DNA of 40,760 nt. It comes from Pseudomonadota bacterium (lineage in GTDB: Bacteria > Pseudomonadota > Alphaproteobacteria > Sphingomonadales > Sphingomonadaceae). The position numbers and the translations under genes were made by a program. Shown in pieces: positions 1-8,629 of the stretch (position 1 is its first letter; every line of letters begins with the position of its first letter). The stretch covers positions 1-40,760 of the forward strand of contig JAEWBB010000015.1 of the NCBI GenBank assembly GCA_023391375.1, in the 5' to 3' direction. Under the pieces are notes generated by a model. It was not told the origin of the DNA and made no database searches. It saw only the letters and a list, made by a program, of their open reading frames with translations.

Positions 1-376
<376 letters not shown>

Positions 377-486
377 GAGTCCCACCATCATCGACAGTCC
401 TGTCATGATGATTGGCAAACTCTCAGCTAGATGACGCCAATATAGGTCTGCACGATTTCTAGAATTTCCAATGCGCTGGCTCCATA

Positions 487-603
487 GCTTGGTGGCCATA
501 GCGTCTGTGACCCACCCGATCCCATCCCGAACTCGGACGTGAAACCAGACAGCGCCGATGGTACTTCAGCTTAAGCTGCGGAAGAGTAGGTCGTCGCCAG
601 GCT
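487..603 (+). rRNA. 5S ribosomal RNA
   Basis: The core CCCACCCGATCCCATCCCGA and the following AACTCGGACGTGAAAC are diagnostic of bacterial 5S rRNA. The ends are set by helix I: GCTTGGTG at 487-494 pairs with CGCCAGGC at 595-602, allowing G-U pairs. The length, about 117 bases, is normal. It lies about 110 bases after the 23S end, in the same transcript. Confidence 0.95.
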
Positions 604-643
604 TTGCAGCCAGCGCTTTGGAAAACCCATTCACAACGTCTTC

Positions 644-680
644 AAAGGCCGCTGCCGGTAAACCCGAGCGGCGGCTTTTG
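644..680 (+). other. Hairpin between 5S and tRNA-fMet (processing stem or weak terminator)
   Basis: GCCGCT at 648-653 can pair with AGCGGC at 667-672. An inner CGG/CCG pair continues the stem, and a short T run (676-679) follows. It could be a weak terminator, but the tRNA gene begins only 9 bases later and has its own strong terminator, so an RNase processing stem is at least as likely. Confidence 0.3.
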
Positions 681-688
681 TGTCTTGG

Positions 689-765
<77 letters not shown>

Positions 766-771
766 GACATC

Positions 772-797
772 AACCCGCCCTCGAGGCGGGTTTTTTT
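772..797 (+). terminator. Rho-independent terminator of the rrn operon
   Basis: The inverted repeat AACCCGCC (772-779) and GGCGGGTT (785-792) encloses a 5-base loop and runs into seven T residues. It sits seven bases after the tRNA CCA end, so it closes the rRNA transcript before the AlkB-like gene. Confidence 0.9.
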
Positions 798-826
798 GTG
801 CCTGCGCTCTTCCCACATGAAAGGCC

Positions 827-1360
827 ATGCTCGACCTCTTCGGCCAGCCCGCCCTTCCGGGCCTCCAGATGGCGGACAACATCGTCTCGCCCGATCGACA
901 GTGTTCACTTGAGCAACGCTGCGCCGAACTCGAAATGGAGCCGTATCGCCACCAGGGCTACGAAGGGAAGCGGCTCGTCCGACGGTTCGGCTGGGATCCG
1001 GAAGGCGGCGGGGGACCCATTCCTGACTGGTTGATCGAGCCGCGCGATGCGGCGGCCCGCGCCTTCGGGCGCGACGCCAAGCGCTTCGACCAGGCGCTTG
1101 TCATCCGCTACGATCCGGGCGCCGGGATCGGCTGGCACCGCGACCGCCCACCTTATCGTGAGGTGATCGGCGTCTCGCTGGGCGCGCCGGCCGAGATGGC
1201 CTTTCGCCGTCGCCGGGAGGACGGGAAGTTCGAGCGCTTGAAGATCCCGCTCACACCCGGCTCCGCTTACCTGCTCAGCGGTCCGGCGCGCTCCGACTGG
1301 CAGCATGGAATCGCCACCCACGCCGGGCTCCGCTTCTCCCTCACCTTCCGCAGTCGCTGA
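827..1360 (+). CDS. AlkB-family Fe(II)/2-oxoglutarate dioxygenase
   Basis: The 177-residue product matches the AlkB family, which demethylates alkylated bases in DNA or RNA by oxidation with Fe(II) and 2-oxoglutarate. The iron ligands are visible: the HxD motif at H104-D106 (GWHRDRP) and the distal H160 (WQHG). The 2-oxoglutarate-binding arginines of the C-terminal RFSLTFRSR are R169 and R175. The substrate loop RYDPGAGIG precedes HxD. The protein is slightly shorter than many AlkB proteins because the N-terminal lid is compact. The ATG at 827 is chosen because it follows a weak AAGG and keeps the conserved MLDLFG start. It lies 40 bases before the next gene and may head the repair-rich plus-strand run that also contains Xth and a ligase. 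Substrate preference cannot be told from sequence. Confidence 0.88.
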   Translation: MLDLFGQPALPGLQMADNIVSPDRQCSLEQRCAELEMEPYRHQGYEGKRLVRRFGWDPEGGGGPIPDWLIEPRDAAARAFGRDAKRFDQALVIRYDPGAGIGWHRDRPPYREVIGVSLGAPAEMAFRRRREDGKFERLKIPLTPGSAYLLSGPARSDWQHGIATHAGLRFSLTFRSR

Positions 1361-1400
1361 CGGGATTGAACCGAAGCGCCGCCGAAACGTCTACTCCTGC

Positions 1401-2192
1401 ATGACCGAGAACATCGAGGGGCCTTGGTGGACGGTGCAGCGCGGCGCCGGCCCGATCATCGCTACGGCCATCCATGACGGCCACGGGCTTCGGCCCGACG
1501 TCGCCGCAGCGATGAAGCTGGCGGACGCGGATCGGTTGCGCGAGGAAGATCCTTTTACGGGCCAGGCCATCGTGGATGTGTCGACCCATATCATCGCACA
1601 CCGCTCGCGCTTCGAATTCGACCTCAACCGCGGCGCCGACGGCGCGGTGTACGAAACGCCGGACCAGGCCTGGGGCCTCGACGTCTGGCATGCCCCCCCG
1701 GCGCAAACGCTGGTCGACCATTCGCTCGAGGTGCACGCCGCTTACTACCGCATGCTCGGCCACCTGCTCGACGATATCGCGGCGACGAACGACCGCTTCG
1801 TCCTGATCGACGTTCACAGCTACAATCACCGCCGCGACGGACCGGAAGGTGCGCCGACAGATCCGGCCAAGGCTCCCGACATCAACATTGGCACCTTCTC
1901 CATGCCGCGCGACCAATGGGCGTTCCTGCTCGATCCGCTGATGGAGGCCATGCGCGGCTTCGATTTCAACGGACGCCACCTCGACGTGCGCGAGAATATC
2001 GCTTTCCAGGGCAAGGGCGAGCAGACCCGCTTCGTCCACGAGCGTTATCCGGGCCAGGGCTGCGCCATCGCCCTCGAGTTCAAGAAATTCTTCATGAACG
2101 AATGGACCGGTGCGCCCGACCCGCGCGAACTTGACGCCATGCGGCGCTTCATCGCCTTCACCGCCGATACCGCGCGCGACTTGCTCGGATGA
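1401..2192 (+). CDS. N-formylglutamate amidohydrolase-family protein
   Basis: The 263-residue protein belongs to the N-formylglutamate amidohydrolase (FGase) family, zinc hydrolases with a carboxypeptidase-like fold. Visible family features are AIHDGHG (23-29, candidate metal ligands), REEDPFTG (47-54), FEFDLNR (71-77, substrate-binding arginine) and DVHSYN (137-142, another candidate metal histidine). The ATG at 1401 is preferred to an in-frame ATG at 1305, which would overlap the AlkB gene and add a low-complexity tail. Its stop overlaps the next start (ATGA at 2189-2192), so it is translationally coupled to the DUF1704 gene. Although the family includes HutG, the setting (metallopeptidase plus ATP-grasp, 20 kb from hutI) argues for a substrate other than histidine-derived formylglutamate; that part is inference. 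Confidence 0.85.
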   Translation: MTENIEGPWWTVQRGAGPIIATAIHDGHGLRPDVAAAMKLADADRLREEDPFTGQAIVDVSTHIIAHRSRFEFDLNRGADGAVYETPDQAWGLDVWHAPPAQTLVDHSLEVHAAYYRMLGHLLDDIAATNDRFVLIDVHSYNHRRDGPEGAPTDPAKAPDINIGTFSMPRDQWAFLLDPLMEAMRGFDFNGRHLDVRENIAFQGKGEQTRFVHERYPGQGCAIALEFKKFFMNEWTGAPDPRELDAMRRFIAFTADTARDLLG

Positions 2193-4045
2193 GCAGCATG
2201 CTCAAGGCCGCGCCCGACCCGTTCGAGGCGCATTTCGGGAAGACCGGGGCATTGCGCCAGCCGGTCGGGGATAGCGGCCGCGTCCACCTCGATCGCAGCC
2301 TGCCCTTTCTCATGCTCCACCGCGGCAACGGCGACGCCACGAGCCTGGCCCGGCGCATCGCCATCGACAGCCCCGCCTACCTGATCTGGGACGAAGGTGA
2401 CGATCATGCCGCGCTCCAGGCGCTGGAGTCGGTGGCCGCGCGCCAGATCGCCGATCATGGCAAGATCCTCGTCGTCACGCTCGCCGACGCGCCGTTCCAG
2501 TCGGACAAGAAGGACAGCCCGACGCTTCCGCCCTTCCTAGCCAGGGTCGACCACAAGGGCGGTGATGATTCCGCGCGGGCAGCCAAGAAGCTGGCAGAGA
2601 CGTTGGCCAAGGTGCGCGCCGACCTGCGCCGCTGCAAGGTCGACAGCCAGGGCTTCGCGACACCCCTGCCGCCGCGGTTCGACCGGCTTCTGGACGAAAT
2701 CGACGGCGTCGAGCGCCTTCGCCTCATCGTCCCCCAAGTCCATCGCCGTGCAGATGGCGGCGTCTATCCCGGAATCAGTCACGATCTCGCGGTGTCGTTC
2801 GGCGACGCCCTGCTGCGGTCCGCCTGCGCCTTTCTCGATGACGGCAGCGGCCGCGCGCCCGACCATTACCGCTCGCTCGGCCGAAGCGCCTATCTCGCGG
2901 CGGCGCTCAAGGCGGACCGCAAGCTCGCGGCCATCGCCAACAGCTTCGACTTTCTCCTGTCGATCTCGCCGATCGACACGGCCAAGGCGTGCGACAAGTT
3001 TCTCGAAAACGGCTGTGAGGAAGCCCCGAAATTCCATTATCGGCCGCTGACCGTCGACCCGGACCAGGCCAAGCGCGACCTCTACGCGATCGACCTTGCC
3101 CAGCTCGAGGACCCGCTGATCGAACGGCTGCTCGGCGAGAAGCGGCGCGAGGTCGATGCCCAGCTGACCATGCTGGCGACACGCAACACGCCGGCGTTTC
3201 GTCCCGCTTCGATGTTCCTTTACGGCGCGGTTGATCCTGCACTGCTGGACGATGCCCATTCGATCCTCGCCTCCACCGCGACCGACCCCCCGCGCGGCGC
3301 GATGGTCGATGCCGAAGGCGTGGCGGCCGCGGCCGAGGCATTGGTCGCGCGCTACGCAGCGATCGACCCTGCCTTCGCCCCTCTGATCGATATCCGCGAC
3401 GACGTCGCCGGGCTGATGGTCTCGGGGCCCAGGCTGATGATTGGCAGCGGCACGTTGGTCCCGGCCCATCGGCTCGACGCGCTCTTGGCCCATGAAGTCA
3501 GCGTCCACCTGCTGACCTTCTTCAACGGATCCGACCAAGGCCTCGGCCTCTTTTCCACCGGCCTCGCCGGCTACGAAGGGGTGCAGGAAGGACTGGGCGT
3601 GTTCGCCGAATGGGTCAGCGGCGGCCTCACCCGCACCCGCCTCCGTCTCCTCGCCGCGCGCGTCGTATCGGTCGATGCCATGTTGCGCGGCGCCGACTTC
3701 ATCGACTCGTTCCGCGACCTGCGCGACACCCATGGTTTCCGCCCGCGCTCGGCCTTCGGCATCTGCGCCCGCGTGTTCCGTTCTGGCGGCCTCGCCAAGG
3801 ACGCCATCTATTTGCAGGGGTTCCGCGCCGTCACCGGCCTGGTCGCCGCCGGTGCCAGCCTCGATCCGTTCTGGATGGGCAAGATCGCGGTCCGCCACAG
3901 CGGCGACGTCGAGGAGCTGCTGCAGCGCGGGCTCGCCCATGCGCCGCGCTTCGTTCCGCTGTTCATGGGGAACGAACAGGGCCGCGCGCGCATTGCCGCC
4001 CTACGAAACGACGGCGGTATCGCCCGGATCTGGTCAGGAGAATAA
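2189..4045 (+). CDS. DUF1704 (MATCAP-like, QEGLA-motif) zinc metallopeptidase
   Basis: This 618-residue protein carries the DUF1704 domain in its C-terminal half. It shows a gluzincin-like HExxxH (H435-E436 to H440, HEVSVH), followed by YEGVQEGLGVFAEW, the QEGLA-type motif (Q466-E467-G468-L469) whose glutamate is the likely third metal ligand. Databases name bacterial members flavohemoglobin expression-modulating QEGLA motif proteins. Eukaryotic relatives (MATCAP/KIAA0895L) are tubulin tyrosine carboxypeptidases. The N-terminal 280 residues are not recognised. I see no signal peptide or membrane segment, so it is probably cytoplasmic. The start overlaps the upstream stop (ATGA) and the downstream GTG follows six bases after its stop. 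By analogy it should trim a C-terminal residue from a protein or peptide; the substrate here is unknown. Confidence 0.85.
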   Translation: MSSMLKAAPDPFEAHFGKTGALRQPVGDSGRVHLDRSLPFLMLHRGNGDATSLARRIAIDSPAYLIWDEGDDHAALQALESVAARQIADHGKILVVTLADAPFQSDKKDSPTLPPFLARVDHKGGDDSARAAKKLAETLAKVRADLRRCKVDSQGFATPLPPRFDRLLDEIDGVERLRLIVPQVHRRADGGVYPGISHDLAVSFGDALLRSACAFLDDGSGRAPDHYRSLGRSAYLAAALKADRKLAAIANSFDFLLSISPIDTAKACDKFLENGCEEAPKFHYRPLTVDPDQAKRDLYAIDLAQLEDPLIERLLGEKRREVDAQLTMLATRNTPAFRPASMFLYGAVDPALLDDAHSILASTATDPPRGAMVDAEGVAAAAEALVARYAAIDPAFAPLIDIRDDVAGLMVSGPRLMIGSGTLVPAHRLDALLAHEVSVHLLTFFNGSDQGLGLFSTGLAGYEGVQEGLGVFAEWVSGGLTRTRLRLLAARVVSVDAMLRGADFIDSFRDLRDTHGFRPRSAFGICARVFRSGGLAKDAIYLQGFRAVTGLVAAGASLDPFWMGKIAVRHSGDVEELLQRGLAHAPRFVPLFMGNEQGRARIAALRNDGGIARIWSGE

Positions 4046-4050
4046 CCCCC

Positions 4051-5094
4051 GTGCGCATCGCCTTTTTCGTCAACGATTTCGAACGCGAATATGCCGGCTT
4101 CGCCACTACCGTGCTGGCGCACCAGGCGGCGATGCGCGGGCACGAGGTCATCTATTTGACGCCCGGCGATTTCGTGGTTGCGCCGGACGACAGCCTGCAA
4201 GTGCACGGGCACGTCCTGCCGAAAAAGAAGTGGAAGAGCCGCGAGGACTTTTTCAAGCACCTCTGCTCGGCGCAGTGCAAGGTCGAGAAGGTCGATATGG
4301 CCGACGTCGACGTGTTGATGCTGCGCAGCGACCCGTCGGTCGATGCGGAGACGCCTTGGGCGGCGGAAGCCGGCATCCTGTTCGGGCGCGAAGCCGCCAA
4401 GCGCGGCGTGATCGTGCTGAACGATCCTGACAGCCTGGGCCGCGCGATCAACAAGCTCTACTTCCAGAGCTTCCCGGCCGAAGCGCGCGCCGAAACGCTG
4501 ATCACCAAGCACGCGTCGGACATCAAGGCCTTCGCCAAGGCGCACAAGGGTAACATCATCCTGAAGCCGCTGCAGGGCTCGGGCGGGTCGGGCGTGTTCA
4601 AGCTCGATCCCGGCAACCAGGCCAACCTCAACCAGATGATCGAGGCGATCGGCCGCGACGGCTACATCATCGCCCAGGCCTATGTCCCGGCCGCCAAGAA
4701 GGGCGATATCCGCCTGTTCCTGATGAACGGCCGACCGTTGCAGATCGGCGACAAATATTGCGCGCTGCGCCGGGTCGCGGCGAAAGACGACATCCGCTCC
4801 AATATCCACGCCGGCGGCAAGGCCGAGGCGGTGGAGATCGGCAAGACGGAACTGGCGGTGGCCGAACTGATCCGGCCCAAGCTGATCGCCGACGGCATGT
4901 TCCTCGTCGGGATCGACATCGTCGGCGACAAGATCCTTGAGGTGAACGTGTTTTCACCGGGCAACCTCAAGAGTTGCTCGACGCTGGCCGGGGTCGATTT
5001 CTCGGTGCCGATCATCGAGGCGATCGAGCGAAAGGTCGAGGTCGCGCAGGACTATGCCTATGGGTTCGACAACCGCCAGATGGCGGTGCTCTAG
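4051..5094 (+). CDS. ATP-grasp ligase, glutathione synthetase/RimK-like
   Basis: The 347-residue product is an ATP-grasp enzyme, a family that joins a carboxylate to an amine through an acyl phosphate. Motifs in order: a nucleotide-fold-like N terminus (IAFFVNDF), the lysine of ILKPL (K172), the glycine-rich loop QGSGGSGV (175-182), GDIR (218-221), NIHAGG (251-256), and the Mg-binding D289, E297 and N299 in GIDIVGDKILEVNVFSPGN. This C-terminal part resembles bacterial glutathione synthetase, but the middle is divergent and it sits with a MATCAP-like peptidase. It is therefore called only as an amino-acid/peptide ligase. The GTG at 4051 is chosen because AGGAG at 4036-4040 lies ten bases ahead and upstream extension would overlap DUF1704 by hundreds of bases. 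Confidence 0.85.
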   Translation: MRIAFFVNDFEREYAGFATTVLAHQAAMRGHEVIYLTPGDFVVAPDDSLQVHGHVLPKKKWKSREDFFKHLCSAQCKVEKVDMADVDVLMLRSDPSVDAETPWAAEAGILFGREAAKRGVIVLNDPDSLGRAINKLYFQSFPAEARAETLITKHASDIKAFAKAHKGNIILKPLQGSGGSGVFKLDPGNQANLNQMIEAIGRDGYIIAQAYVPAAKKGDIRLFLMNGRPLQIGDKYCALRRVAAKDDIRSNIHAGGKAEAVEIGKTELAVAELIRPKLIADGMFLVGIDIVGDKILEVNVFSPGNLKSCSTLAGVDFSVPIIEAIERKVEVAQDYAYGFDNRQMAVL

Positions 5095-5106
5095 GCCGCG
5101 CAGCAC

Positions 5107-5877
5107 GTGCGCATCGCGACCTGGAACATCAACGGCATCAATGGCCGGATCGACCAGCTCACCGACTGGCTTGCCGCGTTCAAGCCGGATGTCGTTTGCC
5201 TCCAGGAACTGAAGGCGCCCGACAACCGCTTCCCCGCGGCCGCAGTAGAAAAGGCCGGATACGGCGCGATCTGGCACGGCCAGCAGCGCTGGAACGGCGT
5301 CGCCATCCTCGCCCGGGGTAGCGATCCGGTTGAGGCCGGCCGCGGCCTGCCCGGCGATCCTGACGATGAACAGAGCCGCTACCTCGAAGCGGCGATCGAC
5401 GGCCATGTCGTGGCCTGCCTGTACCTCCCCAACGGCAATCCGTGGCCGGGACCGAAGTTCGACTACAAGCTCGCCTGGATGGACCGCTTCGCGAAACGGA
5501 CGAAGGCGCTGTTCAAGCTCGACGCGCCGGTCATCCTCGCCGGCGATTACAACGTCATCCCGACCGATGCCGACGTCTACAAGCCAGAGCGCTGGGCGAA
5601 GGACGCGCTGTTCGCGCCCGAGGCCAAGGCACGTTACGCCAAATTGCTCAAGGCGGGCTGGGTCGACGCCATCCGCCACCTTTACCCGAACAGGGCGCCC
5701 TTCACCTTCTGGCCCTACTGGCGCCAGTCGTTCGAGCGCGACGCCGGCATCCGCATCGACCATTTGCTGCTGAACCCGCCAGCGGCGAAGCTTCTCAAGA
5801 ACGCCGGCGTCGACCGCGGTCCGCGCGGCAACGACCATCCCAGCGATCACGCCCCGGCTTGGATCGAATTGAGGTGA
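5107..5877 (+). CDS. xth: Exodeoxyribonuclease III (AP endonuclease)
   Basis: The 256-residue protein is a full-length member of the ExoIII/Ape1 family of endonuclease/exonuclease/phosphatase enzymes, which cut DNA at abasic sites and trim 3' ends in base excision repair. It shows WNINGIN at the N terminus (N7), LQELK (metal-binding E34), GDYNVIP with the catalytic Asp/Asn pair, IDHLLL, and the C-terminal SDHAP (S246-D247-H248, catalytic histidine). It starts with GTG twelve bases after the ATP-grasp stop. Its stop overlaps the GTG of the ligase gene (GTGA), so the nuclease and ligase are probably made together and act in the same repair pathway. Confidence 0.95.
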   Translation: MRIATWNINGINGRIDQLTDWLAAFKPDVVCLQELKAPDNRFPAAAVEKAGYGAIWHGQQRWNGVAILARGSDPVEAGRGLPGDPDDEQSRYLEAAIDGHVVACLYLPNGNPWPGPKFDYKLAWMDRFAKRTKALFKLDAPVILAGDYNVIPTDADVYKPERWAKDALFAPEAKARYAKLLKAGWVDAIRHLYPNRAPFTFWPYWRQSFERDAGIRIDHLLLNPPAAKLLKNAGVDRGPRGNDHPSDHAPAWIELR

Positions 5878-6875
5878 AGCCGCCGGAACCGATGGAGGCG
5901 CTGCTCGCCGAAATTCTACCCGAAGGTCCGGAGTGGACCTACGAGCCGAAGTGGGACGGCTTTCGTTGCCTGGTCGCCAAACAAGGCAAGTCGATCACGC
6001 TCTGGTCGAAATCGGGCAAGCGGCTCGACCGCTATTTTCCGGACATTGTTTCGCTCTTCGAACAGGCGCCGCCGTCCGCGTTCCTGATCGACGGCGAACT
6101 GCTGATCGAACAGGGCGGTCGAATCGCGTTCGATGCGCTGCAGCTACGGCTCCATCCGGCAACCAGTCGGGTCGCCAAGCTGGCGGCGGCGACTCCGGCG
6201 ATGTTCATGGCGTTCGATTGTCTGGCGAGCGGCGGACACGACCTTGCTGGCCAGCCCCTCGCCGAGCGCCGTGCTGCGCTGGAGACCTTGTTCCGCACAT
6301 TCGATCATGACCGCCTGAAGCTCAGTCCCTCGACCCGCGATCGCGACCGGGCGTTGGGCTGGCTTGAGCGAACCGGCGGTGCGCTCGATGGGGTCATCGC
6401 CAAGCGAGTCGACCAGCCCTACGCGTTCGGCGAGCGAACAATGGTCAAGGTCAAGGCGACTCGGACGGCCGACTGTGTCGTCGGCGGCTTCCGCTACGCG
6501 GCAAAGGGCGAGGAAGTGGGATCACTGCTCCTCGGCCTGTACGACGACGATGGAAAGCTCGACCATGTCGGCTTCACCTCTGCGCTCAAGGGCGAGGACA
6601 AGCCGGCGTTAACGAAAAGGCTGGAGAAGCTTGCCGGCGGTAGCGGCTTCACTGGCAAGGCGCCGGGCGGGCCGAGCCGATGGTCGACCGAACGGTCCGC
6701 CGACTGGGTTCCGCTCAAGCCCGAGTTGGTCGTCGAAGTGCGCTACGACCAGGTTACGGGCGGCCGGTTCCGGCACGGTACGGCGCTGGTCCGCTGGCGT
6801 CCCGACAAGGCGCCCCGGCAGTGCACACGGCAGCAACTTGCGCCGCCGCTCACGCCTCGCAACTCACCGCACTGA
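5874..6875 (+). CDS. ATP-dependent DNA ligase (LigC/LigD ligase-domain type)
   Basis: The 333-residue product contains an adenylation domain plus an OB-fold domain, the compact form found in bacterial LigC and LigD ligase modules. Motif I is KWDG with the adenylated lysine at K26. Other motifs are LIDGELL (motif III region), DGVIAKR (motif IV), MVKVKATRTADCVV (motif V) and a C-terminal VRYDQVTGGRFRHG region ending in WRPDK (motif VI area). No nuclease or primase domain is attached and no ku gene is visible, so a role in general nick sealing with the coupled ExoIII is more likely than canonical Ku-dependent end joining. GTG at 5874 overlaps the xth stop; ATG at 5892 is an alternative start. 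The gene ends four bases before the convergent acylase pseudogene. Confidence 0.92.
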   Translation: MKPPEPMEALLAEILPEGPEWTYEPKWDGFRCLVAKQGKSITLWSKSGKRLDRYFPDIVSLFEQAPPSAFLIDGELLIEQGGRIAFDALQLRLHPATSRVAKLAAATPAMFMAFDCLASGGHDLAGQPLAERRAALETLFRTFDHDRLKLSPSTRDRDRALGWLERTGGALDGVIAKRVDQPYAFGERTMVKVKATRTADCVVGGFRYAAKGEEVGSLLLGLYDDDGKLDHVGFTSALKGEDKPALTKRLEKLAGGSGFTGKAPGGPSRWSTERSADWVPLKPELVVEVRYDQVTGGRFRHGTALVRWRPDKAPRQCTRQQLAPPLTPRNSPH

Positions 6876-6879
6876 TGGC

Positions 6880-8596
6880 CTAGCGCGTTTTGCGCATCAT
6901 GCCCGGCGTGTAGGTTTCCACCGCCTGCGCCGCGACCTCGGCATCGGTCAGCGGCACGCGGATCAGGTGGCCGTCGGCATAGGCCTGCGCCTGGTCGGTG
7001 AAGTGCGGCGAGGCCGGGTCGCCGTTCACGCCGCCCGCCGTCACCGCCCATGCCCGCGGCCCGTCCTTGGCGAATTCGACCACCGCGACGAAGCTGTTGC
7101 CGTTGGTGCCGTAGCGCTTGACCGTGCCGGGATAGGTGCTGGCGCCGAACGAGGCGAGGCTGCCCCACCGCGCCGACGGGAAGCCGACGGCGAGGCTAGG
7201 TTTCGCATCGTCGAATGTCTGACGGATCGCGCCGTCGTTGCGCTGGTAGCGGTTGATGTCGCCCCACTTCACGCGCCAGCCGCCGTACAGCCCGGTCATC
7301 TTGGCGATCGCCGCGTCGAGCGCCGCGAGGCGGGTCGCCGCATCGGCCTCGCCGATCCGGGCGTAGGCAGTTTCCTCGTCGGTCGTGGTGCGCACGCCGG
7401 TCATCACCTTGTCCCAGATCGCCTCGCCATAATGGACCGCCAGCGTCTGCGCCTCGCTGTCCTTGGCCCAGCGCCGGTCCCAGCCTTTGAGCATCGCCAC
7501 CTGCGGCGCCAGCGACAGCCGCCGCGCGTCCCGCTTCGGCAGAGCGTCATAGGCCGCGAACAGCGGCGGCAGGATCCGGTCGAAGCCCGGCTGCGCGGTA
7601 TCGTAGGCGGTGGCGATCAGGCTTTCCGGCGTGAAGGTCCGGCCGTTGTCGAGCAACTGCAGCGCGTGGGTCGATCGCGCGCGATATCCCCACTGGTCCA
7701 TGTAAGGCGCGAAATGCCGGTCGCCGAACGTTCCCTTGCCAGCCGCCATCCACGGCGCGTCGTTCGAATTGTAGACGAAGCCCGACCTGGGATTGCGAAC
7801 CATCGGGAGGCCGTCGAGCGTATACAGGCCGCGCCAGTCCGCCTTCGGGTTGCTGCCGTCGACCGTCCAGCGATAATCGATCCGCTCGTCGCGCAGCGGC
7901 ACGAACTGCGGATGGAGGTAGGCGATCGTTCCGTCGCGGCTGGCGAAGATCGTGTTGTTCGACGAATTGGCCCGCCGCGCCGAAACCTTGAGGAAGTCGT
8001 CGAGGTTCTTGGCCTTGGTGCGCAGGAAGCTCTGCTCCAGCGCGTTCAGCGGGTCGTCGAGGATCGAATAGGCGATCAGCTTCCCGCCCTCGCTCCGTAC
8101 GATCGGCCCGTGCAGGCTGTGCAGCGTGACGAAGCGGCGGATGGCGAGGCTGCCGTCGGCCTGCCGGACGCGGATCGCCACCGGTCGCTGCTCGATCGGC
8201 CGCACGCCGTCGCCATATTTGGTGCCCAGTTTGCCGCCGGGCATCCGGACCAGCGTTTCGGCGAATTCATCACGGTTATCGAGGCCGCTCGACGTGTGCA
8301 TCCAGCCGATGTCGCGGTTGAAGCCCTGGTAGACGAAGGGCTGCCCCCAGGTCACCGCGCCATAGACGTCGAGGCCTTCGCTGCTCTGCACCTGCACCGG
8401 CCTGCGCATAGGCCATGCCGAACACCGCATCGGCATCGGTCGGCGCCTTGATGTGGGCGATGCCGAGCCGGTCGCGGGTGATGTGGACCTGGCTCGCGCG
8501 GGCCGCCAGCCGCTGCATCTCGCTCGGCGGCTTCTTCGCCTCCAGCGGTGCAGCAGCGAGGAGTGAAAGGGCGAGCGCGAGGGTCAGGCGGATCAT
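6880..8596 (-). pseudogene. Penicillin-acylase-family gene with internal deletion and frameshift
   Basis: Two reading frames that belong to one gene meet near 8400-8410. The first (start at 8596) encodes a signal peptide, the VHITRDRLGIAHI strand and DADAVFGMAYAQA, the normal start of acylases of the penicillin/acyl-homoserine-lactone group. The second, in another frame, resumes at VQVQSSEGLDVYG, AVTWGQPFVYQGFNRDIGW and the whole beta-subunit remainder, to the stop at 6880. The section normally between these, which holds most of the alpha subunit, the autoprocessing site and the N-terminal catalytic serine, is absent. The gene cannot make an active acylase as written. It begins 33 bases after the CHAT stop with GGAAGGA ahead of the ATG, so it is probably the last gene of the TPS operon. 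A misassembly is the main alternative. Confidence 0.85.
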
Positions 8597-8629
8597 GGTC
8601 CGCATCCTTCCCGCCAATCGCCGCCCTGT

